This document shows, in pieces, positions 33,319 to 45,779 of a stretch of DNA of 64,000 nt. Position 1 is the stretch's first letter; the number at the start of each line of letters is the position of its first letter. The translations under genes and the position numbers were made by a program. A model generated the notes under the pieces. That model worked only from the letters and a program-made list of their open reading frames with translations, was not told where the DNA came from and ran no database searches. Location: contig NC_090989.1 of assembly GCF_041146395.1 (NCBI RefSeq), forward strand, positions 239,744,843 to 239,808,842, given 5' to 3'. Origin of the DNA: Eulemur rufifrons. Lineage: Eukaryota; Chordata; Mammalia; Primates; Lemuridae.

Positions 33319-33507
33319 CAGTGGTTCTTAACCTTTGAGGTCAGGGATCCCTTTGAGTACCTGATGAAAGCTAAGGGGAACTTCTTGCTAGAAAAATGTC
33401 AATAAACACAAAATTTCTGCTTATAACGCTAAGGATTAACACCCCACCACTGCCCTCTATGGAACCCTAGGGATCCAAGGACCCCCAAGTTAAGAGCCTT
33501 TGTTCTC
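33319..33507 (+). mobile_element. hAT-type DNA transposon with inverted ends
   Basis: It begins CAGTGGTTCTTAACCTTTGA and ends CCAAGTTAAGAGCCTTTG. The ends are imperfect inverted repeats of about 16 bases (CAGTGGTTCTTAACCT against CAAAGGCTCTTAACTT). There is no coding capacity. Confidence 0.7.
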
Positions 33508-34197
33508 AAGTGACCTCCATGGGATGCCTGTTTTGTTCTACTAAAATAGCAGATGTTGGTTAAGAGCCTGCTGCTTTTGTATTTTACAGACAAGTGTTGT
33601 TACAGGTACTACTGGGAGAGGGTCGGGCCCTACTAACTCTGGGAAAAGCTTAACAATCTCCATGAGCCCATAGTAAGAGAATACGAGGAGGGACTGTACA
33701 TACCTAAATCTGCTTTGTGTTCAGCCGTCCTGGGTTTAACCCTGAGAAAATGAAGCCACGGGGAAAAAAAGAAATGGAGTTGGTTATCTGAATGAATTTA
33801 GCAAGAAAATAATAAGCCAAATTACTCCCCACACTGAAGGGGTGAGGGGAGGTTATTTAGGTCTTCAGCTCTAATATCTGCTAGCACATTATGCCAAGAT
33901 ACCTTTCCTATGGTTACTCTGAGAGGGGACTGACTTTCCCTGACTGGCTCTTTGCTACTATTAGCCACGTGCTAGCAGAATGCCCACAGTCCACAGGAAA
34001 GCTAACCATTGCACTATGGCATAAAGAAAAGGTGTCTGTGAATGTCCTATAGTTGGTCCGGAGAGGGGAAAGATGAAAGATCTGAGAGCCTCCAATTAGA
34101 CTCTGCACAAGGATCTCGTATCTCGTTCACCCTGAGCATTGCAGCCTCCACCCTGACTTGGCTAACATCATGTACATCACCTTTTTCTGCTTTGCAG

Positions 34198-34307
34198 TGT
34201 AATGGGCCTTGCATTGGGCCTCGCCTAGCTGTGCAACACAGACAAGTCTTCTGCCAGACCCGGGATGGCATCACCTTACCGTCAGAGCAGTGCAGTGCCC
34301 TTCCCAG
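34198..34307 (+). CDS. ADAMTSL1: ADAMTSL1 exon, middle of a thrombospondin type 1 repeat
   Basis: A 110-bp exon with a CTTTTTCTGCTTTGCAG acceptor (AG at 34196-34197) and a GTAAGA donor at 34308. It starts phase 0 with a Cys codon, exactly continuing the EWAFSSWGQ end of the previous exon, and ends phase 2. The peptide is CNGPCIGPRLAVQHRQVFC and then QTRDGITLPSEQCSALPR. The CNGPC block takes the place of the usual CSxxCG of a thrombospondin type 1 repeat and is a deviant but family-typical form. Four cysteines are visible. Confidence 0.9.
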
Positions 34308-34991
34308 GTAAGAGAAAATCCTGGACCTCCTCTTCTTAGCGCCTGTGCCAATTAGCACAGAAAGATGGTGGTGAGTGAATATTTCCCCTCCCAGGGATCA
34401 CACCCCCTGTCCTCTCTCCTCCATTCGCCACTCGCCTCTGCAGAGGTAGAGAGCTCGGTGGTGGCCTTGTGCTTGTCTGATGGGCCAGGCTGAAGTACAC
34501 AGGGTATTATTCTTCTGAGAGAGACACCTGCACTAGCCCTTCACTCTTGTTGACCTCCCTCTAAAAGTTAGGCTAAGATGGGGACCCTTGTTCCTGAGTC
34601 CCAACCTATCATTCCTATCCACTCCCCATCCCTATCACACCTCCTTGGAGATGTCCCTCTTGGGGGACTGCTTAGCATCCCCACCTAAGACTCCAGCCCT
34701 TGAGACCAGGTTCTGCCTCTGCCAGCCTCCACCCTGGGTGGAGCTCATTTTCAGGTCACGCAGTGACGTATACATTGTAGAGGAGTGCAGATGGAGGCCT
34801 AGTTGGAGGAATTAACCTTCTTGAGATCTTATGGCTATTTAGTAACAGAAATCAGAACCCAGTTCTGACAATGCTGGAAGTTCTTGAGGTGTTGCCCAAC
34901 CTTCCTGAGTTTGCAGCATTGTTTTCACATCTGCCCCACTCATCCAGCCCCTGCAGAGCCAGATCTTAACCCTGCCACCCTCCTCCTACAG

Positions 34992-35212
34992 GCCCGTGAG
35001 CACCCAGAACTGCTGGTCAGAGGCCTGCAGCGTACATTGGAGGGTCAGCCTGTGGACCCTGTGCACAGCGACCTGCGGCAACTATGGCTTCCAGTCCCGG
35101 CGTGTGGAGTGTGTGCATGCCCGCACCAACAAGGCAGTGCCTGAGCACCTGTGCTCCTGGGGGCCCCGGCCTGCCAACTGGCAGCGCTGCAACATCACCC
35201 CCTGTGAAAACA
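34992..35212 (+). CDS. ADAMTSL1: ADAMTSL1 exon, final thrombospondin type 1 repeat
   Basis: A 221-bp exon with AG at 34990-34991 (TCCTCCTACAG) and a GTACGT donor at 35213. It starts by completing an Arg codon (phase 2) and ends phase 1. It first closes the preceding repeat (QNCWSEAC), then holds the last thrombospondin repeat: WRVSLWTLCTATCGNYGFQS, RRVECV, EHLCSWGPRPANWQRC and NITPCEN. NIT in the last block is a potential N-glycosylation site. The NITPC ending followed by the PLAC exon is the usual C-terminal arrangement of ADAMTSL proteins. Confidence 0.92.
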
Positions 35213-36550
35213 GTACGTTCCAACCCCCAAGAACCTTCTACAAATTCCCCACTGGGCATCGGGTGCAGAGGGCAGTCCCTGGGCCCAAGCCTGAGCATAG
35301 GGCAGTGGATCAGCTTCCCCAAGGATTATGAGCTGGGGTCAGAGTTGAGCGTTTTCAGTGGGGTGCATGTCTAGGCCACGAAAGATGGCAGCGTGTGCCC
35401 CCAGGGCTTCCACAGTCTCCATCCTGGCCCAGTGCTGGATGAGATTGGCCTCTAGCTCATCTGCAGTCAGTCTGGCTGTGCCCACCGAGTAAACAACGGC
35501 CCTCTGGGGCCAGGCTGCTAAAGAGAACGCACAGTTAACACTGAAGCAGCATCGAGTACCTCGTGCTTAGCCAGCCAGCTCTGCACCTCTCACCAAACCA
35601 CGCAGGAGTCTGGACCCTCCTCAGCCCAGCACCAGCTTTGATGTCCCAGTTGCGGAGGGATCTATTTTTTCTTCTTCTGAACCCAAAACCCAAATTGGAG
35701 GTGTTTTCCCATGAGGAAGACGACAAAGCTTGAGGCAAAGAATAGGAAATTAAAAACAAATATAAGAGTGCAGTCTTACCCCAAAGTGAGCCTCACTGAC
35801 AATAGATTCCCAAGGCTAAGGCTGAGGCCCTGCGAGGTGTATTTAACTCCTGCTAGTTTTGAGCCTGAGGCCTCATGAAGCAAATGTAACTCATGCGTCC
35901 TTCACCTTAGGAGCTGCAAGAACTATTTTTCAAGTTGCATATAAGTCACGCATAGAAAACAAAAAATAACAAATTTTTCATTAGATTAAAAAGGATCATT
36001 TTGTTTTTGAAGTTTTTATTCTATTTTCATAATAAAACACTATGGCCCCAAGGAAAAATCTGTGGCAGTCAATGTGTGTTAAACACTGGGGGAGGAGTGA
36101 CCTCTGCACTCTGGATTAGCAGTGACCTCTATTTGTGGCAGGACATGCTCAGAGAACACCAGTGTCCAATGCAAGTAGTTAAGACAGACTTACCAAACCA
36201 AATCTGCGCCATCACTGAACCAACCGGAACACCGTGGTGCTGTGTTTACTGCGTGGTGGGTGGAAGGAGCAGAGGCGCCTAGGTAGAGAATGCAGAAAAC
36301 AAAGCTTAGGGACGGTAAGGCTCAAGTGCCTGGGGACGAGGGCATCCAGACTGGTGCCACCCCCGCTGTTGGCAGCCTGGGAGGCAAGTGGCTGAGCTCT
36401 GCCAGAGCGAGGCCCACCCAGAGGGGCCGGAGAGCGGTGGCCGAGGCAGACCCCAGGAAGCGCCCAGTGCCTAGGCTGTATCCCAGTGGCTGCCTGTCTC
36501 TGTTTCACATCTGTTCTCGTCCCCTTTCCCCCCACCTCATTCTTTCCCAG

Positions 36551-36657
36551 TGGAGTGCAGAGACACCACCAGGTACTGCGAGAAAGTGAAACAGCTGAAA
36601 CTCTGCCAACTCAGCCAGTTCAAATCTCGCTGCTGTGGAACATGCGGCAAAGCGTGA
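36551..36657 (+). CDS. ADAMTSL1: ADAMTSL1 last coding exon, PLAC domain and stop
   Basis: The acceptor is TCATTCTTTCCCAG (AG at 36549-36550), and the coding part ends at a TGA at 36655-36657. It starts in phase 1, completing a Met codon. The 35 residues after it form the PLAC (protease and lacunin) domain: six cysteines in CRDTTRYC, KLCQLSQF, KSRCCGTCGKA. This domain closes ADAMTSL and several ADAMTS proteins. The wording fits my memory of the ADAMTSL1 C-terminus better than that of ADAMTSL3. In mature protein it would lie at the secreted C-terminus. Confidence 0.93.
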
Positions 36658-39040
36658 AGACAGGGCACGGGGAAGAACTCTACCCTGGCCATGCAAAGGA
36701 CTCACGCGCCCACCTTGGACAGAACTTATGCTTTCTTCATTTATTTATTTATTTCCCCTTCCACCACCACCCCCCCCCCCCAATCGGGAGGATCTCGGCA
36801 TGTTTCTCTTTTGGTTAGCCGAGGGCAGAATGGCAGGAAAGGTTAGATGTCTAAAGGAGGCAGACAGCAGGGGCTCTCTCACAGAGCGGCTCCCTCCCAA
36901 GCCCGCGTCTCAAAGAGACCTAGGAAGAGGCAGACACAGCCTCCAGGGACTGCAGGGAGCCAGAGGGTTTGGCGAGTATTGGTGCAAACATTGGACAACC
37001 AACTGTGTGTCTTTCCTAGAAGCACACTGTCAGTGCCAGAGTGTGCTGCTCCTTTGTGTCCCCCTCTGAGATGGTTAGGACAAGCGGGGAGGGGGACCCT
37101 ATTGCTGAGGCAGAAATCGGCCCAGAACTCGGTTCTTCTAGTGGGGGGGGGGGGAGTGCAGAGAGATGAGAACTCAAAACTTGGATAGGTAAAGAAGGAA
37201 ACAATCAAAGTAAGTCTAAGGCACACAATGATGCAGAAAATAAAGGAAGGAGGGAAGGGACTGAAGCAAAAAGAGGGGTTTCCAGGCAGCCCTCTGAGGC
37301 TCTGACCCACGCCATGCATGCTGGGACATGCACAGAGCTCCATGCCCCCAGAGTGCCCACTGTGTGGTCGGAGATGTGCCCTCCGTGGCAGAGGGAGCAT
37401 CCCATCCCCACGCTATCTGAGTAAACTTCCTGCCCATGCAGCCAAGCCAGAAAGAGATCCGTGTCTGGCTGTGCACTGAGGCTGCCCCTGGCACCTCGTT
37501 GTCTAAATCAAGACTCCCTCAGCCCTGAACTAACTGCTGCTGTGGGCCAGGGGCATTTTGAGCATGAGTTGGCCCGGCTCTCTGCCTATATGGCCTTTGC
37601 TGCTCCAAATCAATTCGCCACCGTATCTATCGGGTTGTAGCAACCACTTCATTCCAGAGCTGGCCAGGGACCAGGGTGGGCCAGTGGGTTCATGCATGCC
37701 CACAGCATGCTCTGCCTCTGCCAGCTGCCACCCTGGGATCTGCAGGCCCTCCCTTAGCACCAGGAGAGCTGCTGTATGTAGTATTTATCTAGCAGGTTAG
37801 GGCCAGGGTGGGGAGCCGGGGCAACGCCCAAGGATAGCTGAAGCTTACAACACGGTCCTTGACAGCTCTTCAACCTGTGCCCACACATGCAGCAAAATCC
37901 TTTATAGTAATTAATATACACCCATGTTGGTGATTTCCTAATTCAGCAGGCAAAGCAGCACACACATTTTGGCAACACACATCAGCCAAGGTAAAGTCAT
38001 GCGGTGAGACAAAAACTGGGACTCCTGGGCAAATTGCTCCCGCAGCCCAGCCAGGCAGCTTTGGGCGAGTAATTTTTGCCTCCTTCCTCTGTGTGGCCCT
38101 AGTCTAGTAGTCAGGGAAGGTCAGCCACAGTCACTCACCCCCTAGATAAGCCTCCCCTCACGTACACACTCATGAAATGCCACTCGCCCTGGGGCTACCA
38201 CTGACATCAGCCAGCCTGGAAGTAAAATTTGGGAAGACGACAATACTAATCTGTGTCCTCCCCAGGTGAGCTGTGGACAAGTAGTTTGCGTTTCTCTCTT
38301 CCTCACCCTGAAAATAGGCTCTAAGAAATCATATTACTAAAAATCAGTGTAATGTTTATTTAAAATAAAAGAGATTGTTTTCTATGTATATCTTTTGTGA
38401 ATATTTATTAGGATTTCTTGTATAAAAAAAGTGCAATATTAATAATTGTACATTGTCATCCAGAAAAAAGTATTTGAGGGACTTTTTATTAACTTCCTGC
38501 AGTTGTGTTCCTGTAAACTCAGTGGTGATTATTGTATTTTTCCTATTTTTCCTAGAACCCGCTGTTTAACTCTGGAGCCATTCACTGTGTGCAGAATACA
38601 TTGTAAAAACTAACATAGGATGCCGGGGCAGTAAGAGGGGATTCATTTGTGACAATAGTTATGCATGGAATGATGAGGACAACTTCCATAATACTACTAA
38701 TGTGGCTGATTATTTCTAGTTCAATAGCTAGTGATAAGATCTGTGGCCAATATTTCCATTTCCTAAAGAGCAGGCATCCTCCAGCTCTGCCCCGTGCCGG
38801 GCTGGAGCGGTTGGCAGTGGGTTTCAGAGCGAGCTGGAGGGGCTATGTTTGGGGTGGAAAGCAGCGTGCTCCTTGCATGAGATGAATGTACATTTAATGT
38901 TTGTTCTGTGAATTGCGACTCAGCGGCACCGCAAGATTATTAGGGCTGCTGGATAATGTGGAAGGAGACAGTTCCTCCTCTAAAACACAAAACTGTATTT
39001 GTATTTTTTGTACAGATAATACAGCTTATTTATTTAAATC
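36658..39040 (+). other. ADAMTSL1: Probable ADAMTSL1 3-prime UTR
   Basis: No further coding exon is expected after the PLAC stop. The region holds ATTTATTTATTTATTT (about 36738-36755), a C12 run, a G12 run at about 37143, and AT-rich conserved-looking text from 38,330 to 39,040. No interspersed repeat is evident, which is unusual for this window and fits a transcribed UTR. Candidate cleavage signals are AATAAA at 37239-37244 and 38364-38369, and the variant AATACA at 39018-39023. The true end is inferred, not shown. Confidence 0.6.
38364..38369 (+). terminator. Candidate polyadenylation signal AATAAA
   Basis: AATAAA in an AT-rich segment 1.7 kb after the ADAMTSL1 stop, followed within 40 bases by T/G-rich DNA. 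It could be an intermediate site. Confidence 0.45.
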
Positions 39041-39485
39041 TTGTCTTCCGAGTCTCTGTTAAGCTCAGCCTTCCCCATTGTGTTCTACGCAGGGGGTGAG
39101 AAAAGTCTGTGTCAATTGAGTGGTTCCCAGCAGTTATGTGTGTTTGGCTGAAGTGGAAGAGTTGCAGTTTTCAGCTTTGTGTGGGAAGCTAGGGGCCCAT
39201 GTACTGGAAGGGATAGCTCTGTAAATGAACCCCGAGGGGCTGCATTTATGGATGTGCACTCATTCAGGCTAAGCACTCCCCGGCAAGATACAATCATCTC
39301 ATTTACAGCCCTATGTGGTGGGAAGATGGGAGTCACGGTACCTTCAGGGAGAAGAGCAGGCAGGGGCATGCCTTGGGATACGTGCACACTCGGGTATGGG
39401 AGTTTCCTCTCTCAAGGTCAGATTTCCTGCCAACAGAGGCACACAGTATGAAGCAGCTGTGTGATGGAATTTTGGATGTGCACCA

Positions 39486-39665
39486 TTAATAAAGTCTAGC
39501 GTTTATAGATCACTACTACATTTAACGCTCACATCAACCCTATGATTATCCCCATCTACATATAGGTAAATAGCAGCCCAAACAAGCCCAAGGTCACCCA
39601 GCTGGTGGAACCAGGATTCAAACTCAGGCAGTCTCTGCCTCTAGACAAAGGCTTGCTTTCACCCA
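39486..39665 (+). mobile_element. MIR SINE
   Basis: It contains TTTAACGCTCACATCAACCC, CTATGATTATCCCCATCTAC, CCAAGGTCACCCAGCTGGTG and GAACCAGGATTCAAACTCAG, all MIR core wording in sense. The AATAAA at 39488-39493 is at its edge. Confidence 0.85.
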
Positions 39666-39669
39666 CTGC

Positions 39670-42420
39670 ACTGCTGCTGACCACACCACAGCCACCTTAG
39701 CACACACACCACTCTTTCCTGCTGCTTTGAAGTTGGTAGCTAATGACAATGGGACATTTCACTGGAGATGTTGCTTTCTCCTGCCCTAAAATCCATTCTT
39801 TTGGCATGATGGTGCTTCTAGCACCCTATTCTTAAAGCATTTTAATAGACATATAGTGACTGCAGGAAAAACAAAAGCACATTTGTAGAGCTTTTCATAA
39901 GCAGGCTGTAGTGAAAGGGCAGCATGTCCCCAAGCCCAGATAATGTCCACGCAGGGACCTGTGAGAGATGCTCCAAAGGACACATGGCCCAAAAAGCAAA
40001 CTCCAGCCTGTTTTCCAGAAACTCCCCCTACACATCACACTCCTGCAGGGCAGTGTGAAACTATACCAGAAGCTCTTCTTGAAGTTCCAATTATTTTTTA
40101 AGTTTTAGGTTTTGCATGAAAGAAAAAGCCAATGCTAGAACTATTACTATTCACAAACCAGCAATGAAACAATGTCCTACAGAGGGCCTAGGATGGGGGG
40201 AGGAGCTGGAGATGCCAGAGCAAAAAATCCAAGAAGGCTCAAATGGTGGGAAGGGCTCACACAGAACGTATGGAAATTTTCTCAGCCACGATCACAGACA
40301 TTAGCAGAAACAAAAAGAAAGATTCCTACCAAGATGCAACCGACCACAGTATAAAAGTTTGGAATCGTAGCCACAGGCCAGTCCTGGGGTCGTAACTCCT
40401 CAAAATAGAGTCCCTGCTTAGCCTAAGATGATTTCCAGGAAATCTGTATGTCCATTAACACCAGAATGATCAACAGTCACCAAAGCTCATTCATGCCTCA
40501 GCTTTGTCAGCTGTAAAAGGAGGATACCTCATAAGATAGGGTTGGTGTGAGAAAACTATTAGTTCATGCATATTGAAAAGATAGAAGGGTACCTGGCGTA
40601 ACACTGAAGCACTCATTGAATGCTACTGGCTATTATCTTCATTGTCAATCGGAAGGAGGGCGTAGATTGTGTTATCAGAAGGTCATGGGTCACAGAATTT
40701 TTGCTGCTTCACGTTATTTCTCACTGTCGGCTTTGAAAGACTCTCCTGTGTTTCCATTTTTGATTGAGAAGGAAATCGGTCGTTTCTTCAAGGCTCAATA
40801 GTATAAACAAGGGGAGTTAGTCAACCAAGTTCTAGTCTTGGAAGAAAACAGATCAATCCATGTAGCCAACTCAAAGACTCACCAAAATACAAACTTCCAG
40901 AAATACTTCCCAGAACACTTTAAATGTCCTTATAATCCCAATGTACAGCCTAGTCTCAGTGCAAAATACCCAAAAGTACACATAACTACCCTTTCTTTTG
41001 TGTTACTAAAAAACATGGAGACCTACTCATTCATGAGCAAATATAAAAGTAAAAGCTAAAATTAAGCATATCTCACTTGCACATGGTACAGTTTCTCATA
41101 CACAACATGTGATTATCCCCTTGCTTCATCTTTCAGGTAAACCCAAAGGAAATAATCCAACTTTATTAATGGTTCTCAACTAAACTGAGATAAGTGAGAT
41201 CTCAGTAAGCTATCTGTGGGGTTCCCAAAGCAATCAAAGCCACCCACAAAGGGTTGGGGAATGGTGGAGTACAAAAAAGGATGGAGCACTTGGGAAAGTA
41301 CACAATGAAAACTGACCTGTTAATTAACCCAAGGAAGGCTAAATTAGGAAAAGAAATAAAGTGTAAGTCCCTTAGTCTTGTCTCTCTGTGTCCCTAATTT
41401 TGTTCAGTAAACCAGCTATGATTTAAAGACATCGGGATTTAGACTCACGTGCACTGGATATGAGTTAAATCAGGGAAGGTTATCGCCCATGTCACCTACT
41501 GCCAGTTAGGACAGTATCAGTGTCGATTTAAGCCTTAAAGTAAACATCAAAGAATTGAATACCTGGTGAATTCTACCAGCTCTCCAAGTTTAACCCCACA
41601 TTATTCTCTGCTCCCATCCACCCACCCATCCCATTCACTTGGAGATACCGTTAAAGGTCATGAGCTTTTCAAAGACTTATCTTTAGCCAAACCTCAGCTG
41701 CTTATTCATAGCACCCCAGGGTTTTCAACTGTTTTGTTGCCACCTCCAAACTGGAAGGAAGATGTTGGTAATCAAGGCTTTGCTAAAAGAACTAGGCTAC
41801 AACTTGCTTTTCAACTAGAGGTTTACAACTTCACTTGGGTTCTGGGAGACACCTGGTCCAATCAACCACATGTGTCACGCCTCCGACAGCACATTATACG
41901 CTCACCTCTGTGTTTTCAAAAGGCAAAACCCATCTTCAACCAAGGATTTCCCAGGCTGCTCTTAAATATATGGTTTATGTATGTGTAAACAGAAATTAAA
42001 TGTGCGGTTTTATGTGAGTGAGAAAACAGCAGACAGTGGGGAATGGTTCTCCCGTCGAACGTAAATAATGTTTGTTTAAGCAGAATGCTTAGGAGGGCCT
42101 GGGAGATTGCACTGTCAGCATTCAGACCAGAAAGCATGCCTGGGAAACCTGCCTCCTCCTCTGGGACTTCATGATGGCCAGCGTTGACTTCCTTACAAAT
42201 CCCACAAAGGACAGTAGACAAGCTGTGAACAACTTAGTTACCAGATGAGCAAATGTAGGTAATGCTTAATGGTCAGGGCCAGGAGTGTGGTGATAAAGCG
42301 TATTGTCAAGTTGGTTTTCTTCCCCTCAAGAAACCATCGTTTTTCAAAGAACGATGGAAGGACCAGGAAATGACTTAGCTGAGGTCAGTGAAGAATGACA
42401 AAATTGTTCAGTCAGTCACC
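39670..42420. other. Intergenic DNA with one MIR-like fragment
   Basis: Between the two genes I recognise only a MIR-like piece at about 40485-40640 (CCTCAGCTTTGTCAGCTGTA, then GAAGCACTCATTGAATGC). The 140-codon frame at 41566-41988 has no domain, no codon bias that stands out, and no splice context, so it is not called as a gene. Confidence 0.45.
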
Positions 42421-42426
42421 TGTGTA

Positions 42427-42653
42427 CAGACATTCCCTGGCTTATGATGGTTTGACTTATTTTTGACATTACAATGCTGCAAAAGTGATATGCATTCAGT
42501 ATGCTCCTCAACTTACAATGAGGGCTATGTCCGGATAAACCCATCATAAGTTGAAAATATCTTAAGTTGAAAATGCACTTTTGACTTTATGGTATTTTCA
42601 ATTTATGATGGGTTTACTGAGATGTGACTCCACCATAAGTCGAGCAGCACCTG
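42427..42653. mobile_element. Tigger-type (pogo) MITE with long inverted arms
   Basis: The right half, 42576-42653, reads CTTATGACTT-type wording ending in CATAAGTCGAGCAGCACCTG, the terminus of a Tigger-family element. The segment 42497-42575 is its imperfect reverse complement (ATGCTCCTCAACTTACAATG to TTAAGTTGAAAATG). A further stretch to the left (CAGACATTCCCTGGCTTATG from 42427) also resembles a Tigger end. A TA lies at 42425-42426. No transposase is encoded. Confidence 0.8.
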
Positions 42654-43164
42654 GAGTTCTGTCCCATGGCTAGACATCAGCATGCCACAGTGCCAGAACA
42701 CAGAGCAATGACAGCTCCCAGCTTGGTGGACTCCTGAGCCCAGTTTCTTCAGCCTGCTCAGGCCCCTCCCTACTAAAGTGGAGAGATTCCAGGTAACACC
42801 CTGAGAGCAGGCCCCTGTGACCGGAATCCTCCACCCCTTTTGCAATGTGAGGCTTTGCCTTTGCACTTGGGGCCAGTTGGGATGGAAAACAAAGTCCTCA
42901 GCTGGTACTAGTGGTCCTCGTCCTACCTCCCTGCTGCCAGATGAGCCTCCATCCCTCCTCATCTCATCTCCTTCCTCCTGGATTCTTTTCCCATCACATA
43001 GCTTTCCTTTCCTTCAGAGTTTGACACACTCCTGGCTAAGCACCAACGCTGGGCCAGGAGGACGCAGAGGTGAGAGCCTAGACCCTGCTGGCCAGGAGGC
43101 AGCTGCTGGCTGTGCAGCGTCCAGCTGTCCCACCCCAGCACTCCCCAATCTCAGTGGATGGCAA

Positions 43165-44015
43165 CTCCGTTCTTCCAGTCACTCAGACCCAAAATTCTGG
43201 AGTCATACTCGAGCCCATCTTATCCCAGCCCACATCCAATCAGCAACTCCATGTGGCCCCCTTTTGAAACATACCCAGAATCTGACACTTTTCTCATGGC
43301 TCCCACTTGTACCCTCTGGGTGGGTGTGAGCTTGTGTGACCCTCTCTCAACCAGGCCTTGCTCCTACCCTTGCACCCCTGCAGCCCCCACAAGCAGTCAG
43401 GGTGCCCACGGTGACAATCTCCCCATGCACCAGAACTTGGCACTTCTCAGGTCCATGCTGGGTGCTGGCACCCCTTGGAGTATGAGCCAAATTCCTGGCA
43501 ATGGCCCATGAAGCCCTCACTGGCCTCCTCACTGCTCCCCAAACACACCCAACAGAATATGCCCGCATGGGGACCTTTGCTCTAGCTGTGCCCTGACATC
43601 CACTTGGCCCCCTCCCTCACCTCCCTCAGGCCTCTCAAGTCTCACCTCCTTGATGAGGCCCTTCCTGACCATGCCACGAACTACACCCTGTGCCCCCAGA
43701 ACCCCAGCCTCTCCATCCCCACCGCCTTTTCCTTTTGCCATGTGCTGACATTGCCTTCTCACAGGTCACATAATTTACTTACTGGGCTTACTATTATAAT
43801 GATGTTTATTATTTTAATTATATCACATGGCATAATTATATCTAATTGTTCATTGTTTATTATATTTATTGTTAATGAATGTCTACTTTCCTCACTAGAC
43901 TATAAGCTCCCCAAGGGCAGGCAGGGTCTGGGTCTGCTTTGGTTACTGACGGAGCCCAGAGAGTGCCCGGTACCCAACGCACGCTGTTTGAAAGAAGGAA
44001 TAGATGTATGTACGG
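43165..44015 (+). mobile_element. L2 LINE, 3-prime part, sense
   Basis: About 850 bases match L2 in order: a CTGGAGTCATACTCGAGCCC start, CACATCCAATCAGCAACTCC, CAGAATCTGACACTTTTCTC, CTCACCTCCTTGATGAGGCC, then CTAGACTATAAGCTCCCCAA and GGGCAGGCAGGGTCTGG. It ends near GCACGCTGTTTGAAAG. The frames 43158-43511 and 43604-44092 run through this repeat and are old L2 coding or chance, not host genes. Confidence 0.85.
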
Positions 44016-44837
44016 ATGGAAGGATGGAGGCAGGAGGGAGGAAGCGGCAGCGTGGTCAGTGCTTGACAGGCAGGACAGTCTGTCCGTCCTGAAGACCAGA
44101 GCCGAGACAGCGGTGCGAGGCTGTGACGAGGAAGCGGGCCTGTCTAGGAGGCGGCAGCCTATATGCTGGGACACGTGCAGGCAGAAGGCAGGCTTCCCGA
44201 GTCACCACCCACCACACAGGGAACTCACTGGACAAGTGGAGAAAATGGCTGTGAGGGCCCACTGGAGAACACCTGAGGGCCATCTGGGCGGGCTCCCTGG
44301 GAGGCCACCAGGCAAGAGGACACTGAGGAACACGGAGTCTGAAAGAGGAGTTGCACAGGCAGAAAAGGGCACCGCGACAGTCTCAACTCAGGCCGGCTCC
44401 TGGCACCCACGGTAGACAAAGGTGGGGGACTCGCAGAGTCTTCAGAAACTTGGTAACCAAGAAGACAAAACCTCCCTAAACACCACTGTTTGGAGTTTTA
44501 AATTAATCAGACACAGAGCATGTGACTATATATTGCCAAATTACAAGATGAAAACACCATTTCCCTCAGTACAACCCAAGGGATCCAACGAAGAGAATCT
44601 ACTCTAAAGTGATTATTTCAAACCGAGAACTTAAAATTTTGAAAGATCTCTTCAAATAAACTTCAGCTCCTGGACGTAATCATTCCTTCTTACATATTAG
44701 ACTTGTAAGTAAACGCACATTGGATAAAGAAGCTCTGTTGCAACCCAACTGATGCATTTGTGTGTGTTCCCAAAAGCAATTGTTGGATAGGTCTGAATGC
44801 TAACTCTGTATTAGCTGCAGTAGAGGTTAGCGCGCGC

Positions 44838-44876
<39 letters not shown>

Positions 44877-45700
44877 GTTATTGTTCCCAAAGTTTCTTCA
44901 ACCTATTTAATTTCTCAAGTCATACTCCTGTAAATTGCATGCCCCTTTGAAAGTGTTCCAAAATATATTCTTTTCTTTTAATCTGAATGGCCTCTTGCAT
45001 CTCTCTAGCACGCTAGTAACGACAACAGGAGGGGACTGAAGGAGATGGCACGAGCTGATGCTTTCAGAACATCAAAGGCTTTAAATCGGAGATACTCGCA
45101 TGAGTCCACTGTCCACCGTACATGAACTTTCCTAGGCCCTCTGTGTCCTGCACTTTGGCTGTACCATAACCTCCCGTTTATCAAGAAGCCAAAGCATTTA
45201 AACAATCAATGACCAGGATATTTTAACACTCAGAGTTGACCCTGAGGCACTGCAGGATCCAGTGAGATTTCTGAATCATCAAAGAAAGGCTGATGGCATG
45301 TGTCCACATGGCATGTGTATTGTACTGTATTCTAAACTTATTTGAAAAAATTTATGATGAGTGCTTGGCAGTATTTCTCCATGTGTGTTCCAATAGGTTT
45401 TATACCATAAAAGGGCTCTATTGTCAGAGCTGAAAAATGTTGTTTCTTCCTGCTCAGTATTCATCCCTCTCTTCCCTGGAAACTACTCCTTTCCTTTGGG
45501 GACCCACCCCACCCCCAGCCCTCCTGCAGTTCATGGAGTTCACAGGAGGATGACCCCACACATACACACGCTCAGCCAGGGGTGGACCCCAATTCAGGCC
45601 TGGACTATTATTAACAGTACTTTCTATCACTATGATGATCAGATCAGCTCAGGGATCAGCAGAAAATCTAAGCCAGGCAAGACTCAATTCAGGGATTTTT
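44016..45700. other. Intergenic DNA, nothing recognised apart from a microsatellite
   Basis: It starts with a CpG-bearing, G-rich stretch (44020-44420) with a 158-codon frame that shows no known domain. The rest holds no clear repeat except the dinucleotide run at 44829-44874. Confidence 0.4.
44829..44874. repeat. (CG)(CA)n purine-pyrimidine microsatellite
   Basis: About 45 bases of strictly alternating pyrimidine and purine: GCGCGCGCACACGCACAC and then a pure CA run. Confidence 0.95.
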
Positions 45701-45779
45701 ACTGGAACCACTGGGAAGGAGATGCCCTTTTCTCTCCATTGGGATTGCTGGCTAGAAGGATGTTGTAAGGCCTTCTTAA

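Noticed and set aside
23929..36657. Assignment of the plus-strand gene to ADAMTSL3
   Set aside because: The domain order fits both paralogues, but the C-terminal wording as I recall it and the adjacent SAXO1 gene fit ADAMTSL1 better.
41566..41988. 140-codon plus-strand ORF as an intergenic gene
   Set aside because: No domain, no splice context and no promoter or polyadenylation arrangement support it.
43158..44415. Overlapping ORFs of 100-170 codons
   Set aside because: They run through an L2 LINE fragment and adjacent GC-rich DNA; codon content shows no known protein.
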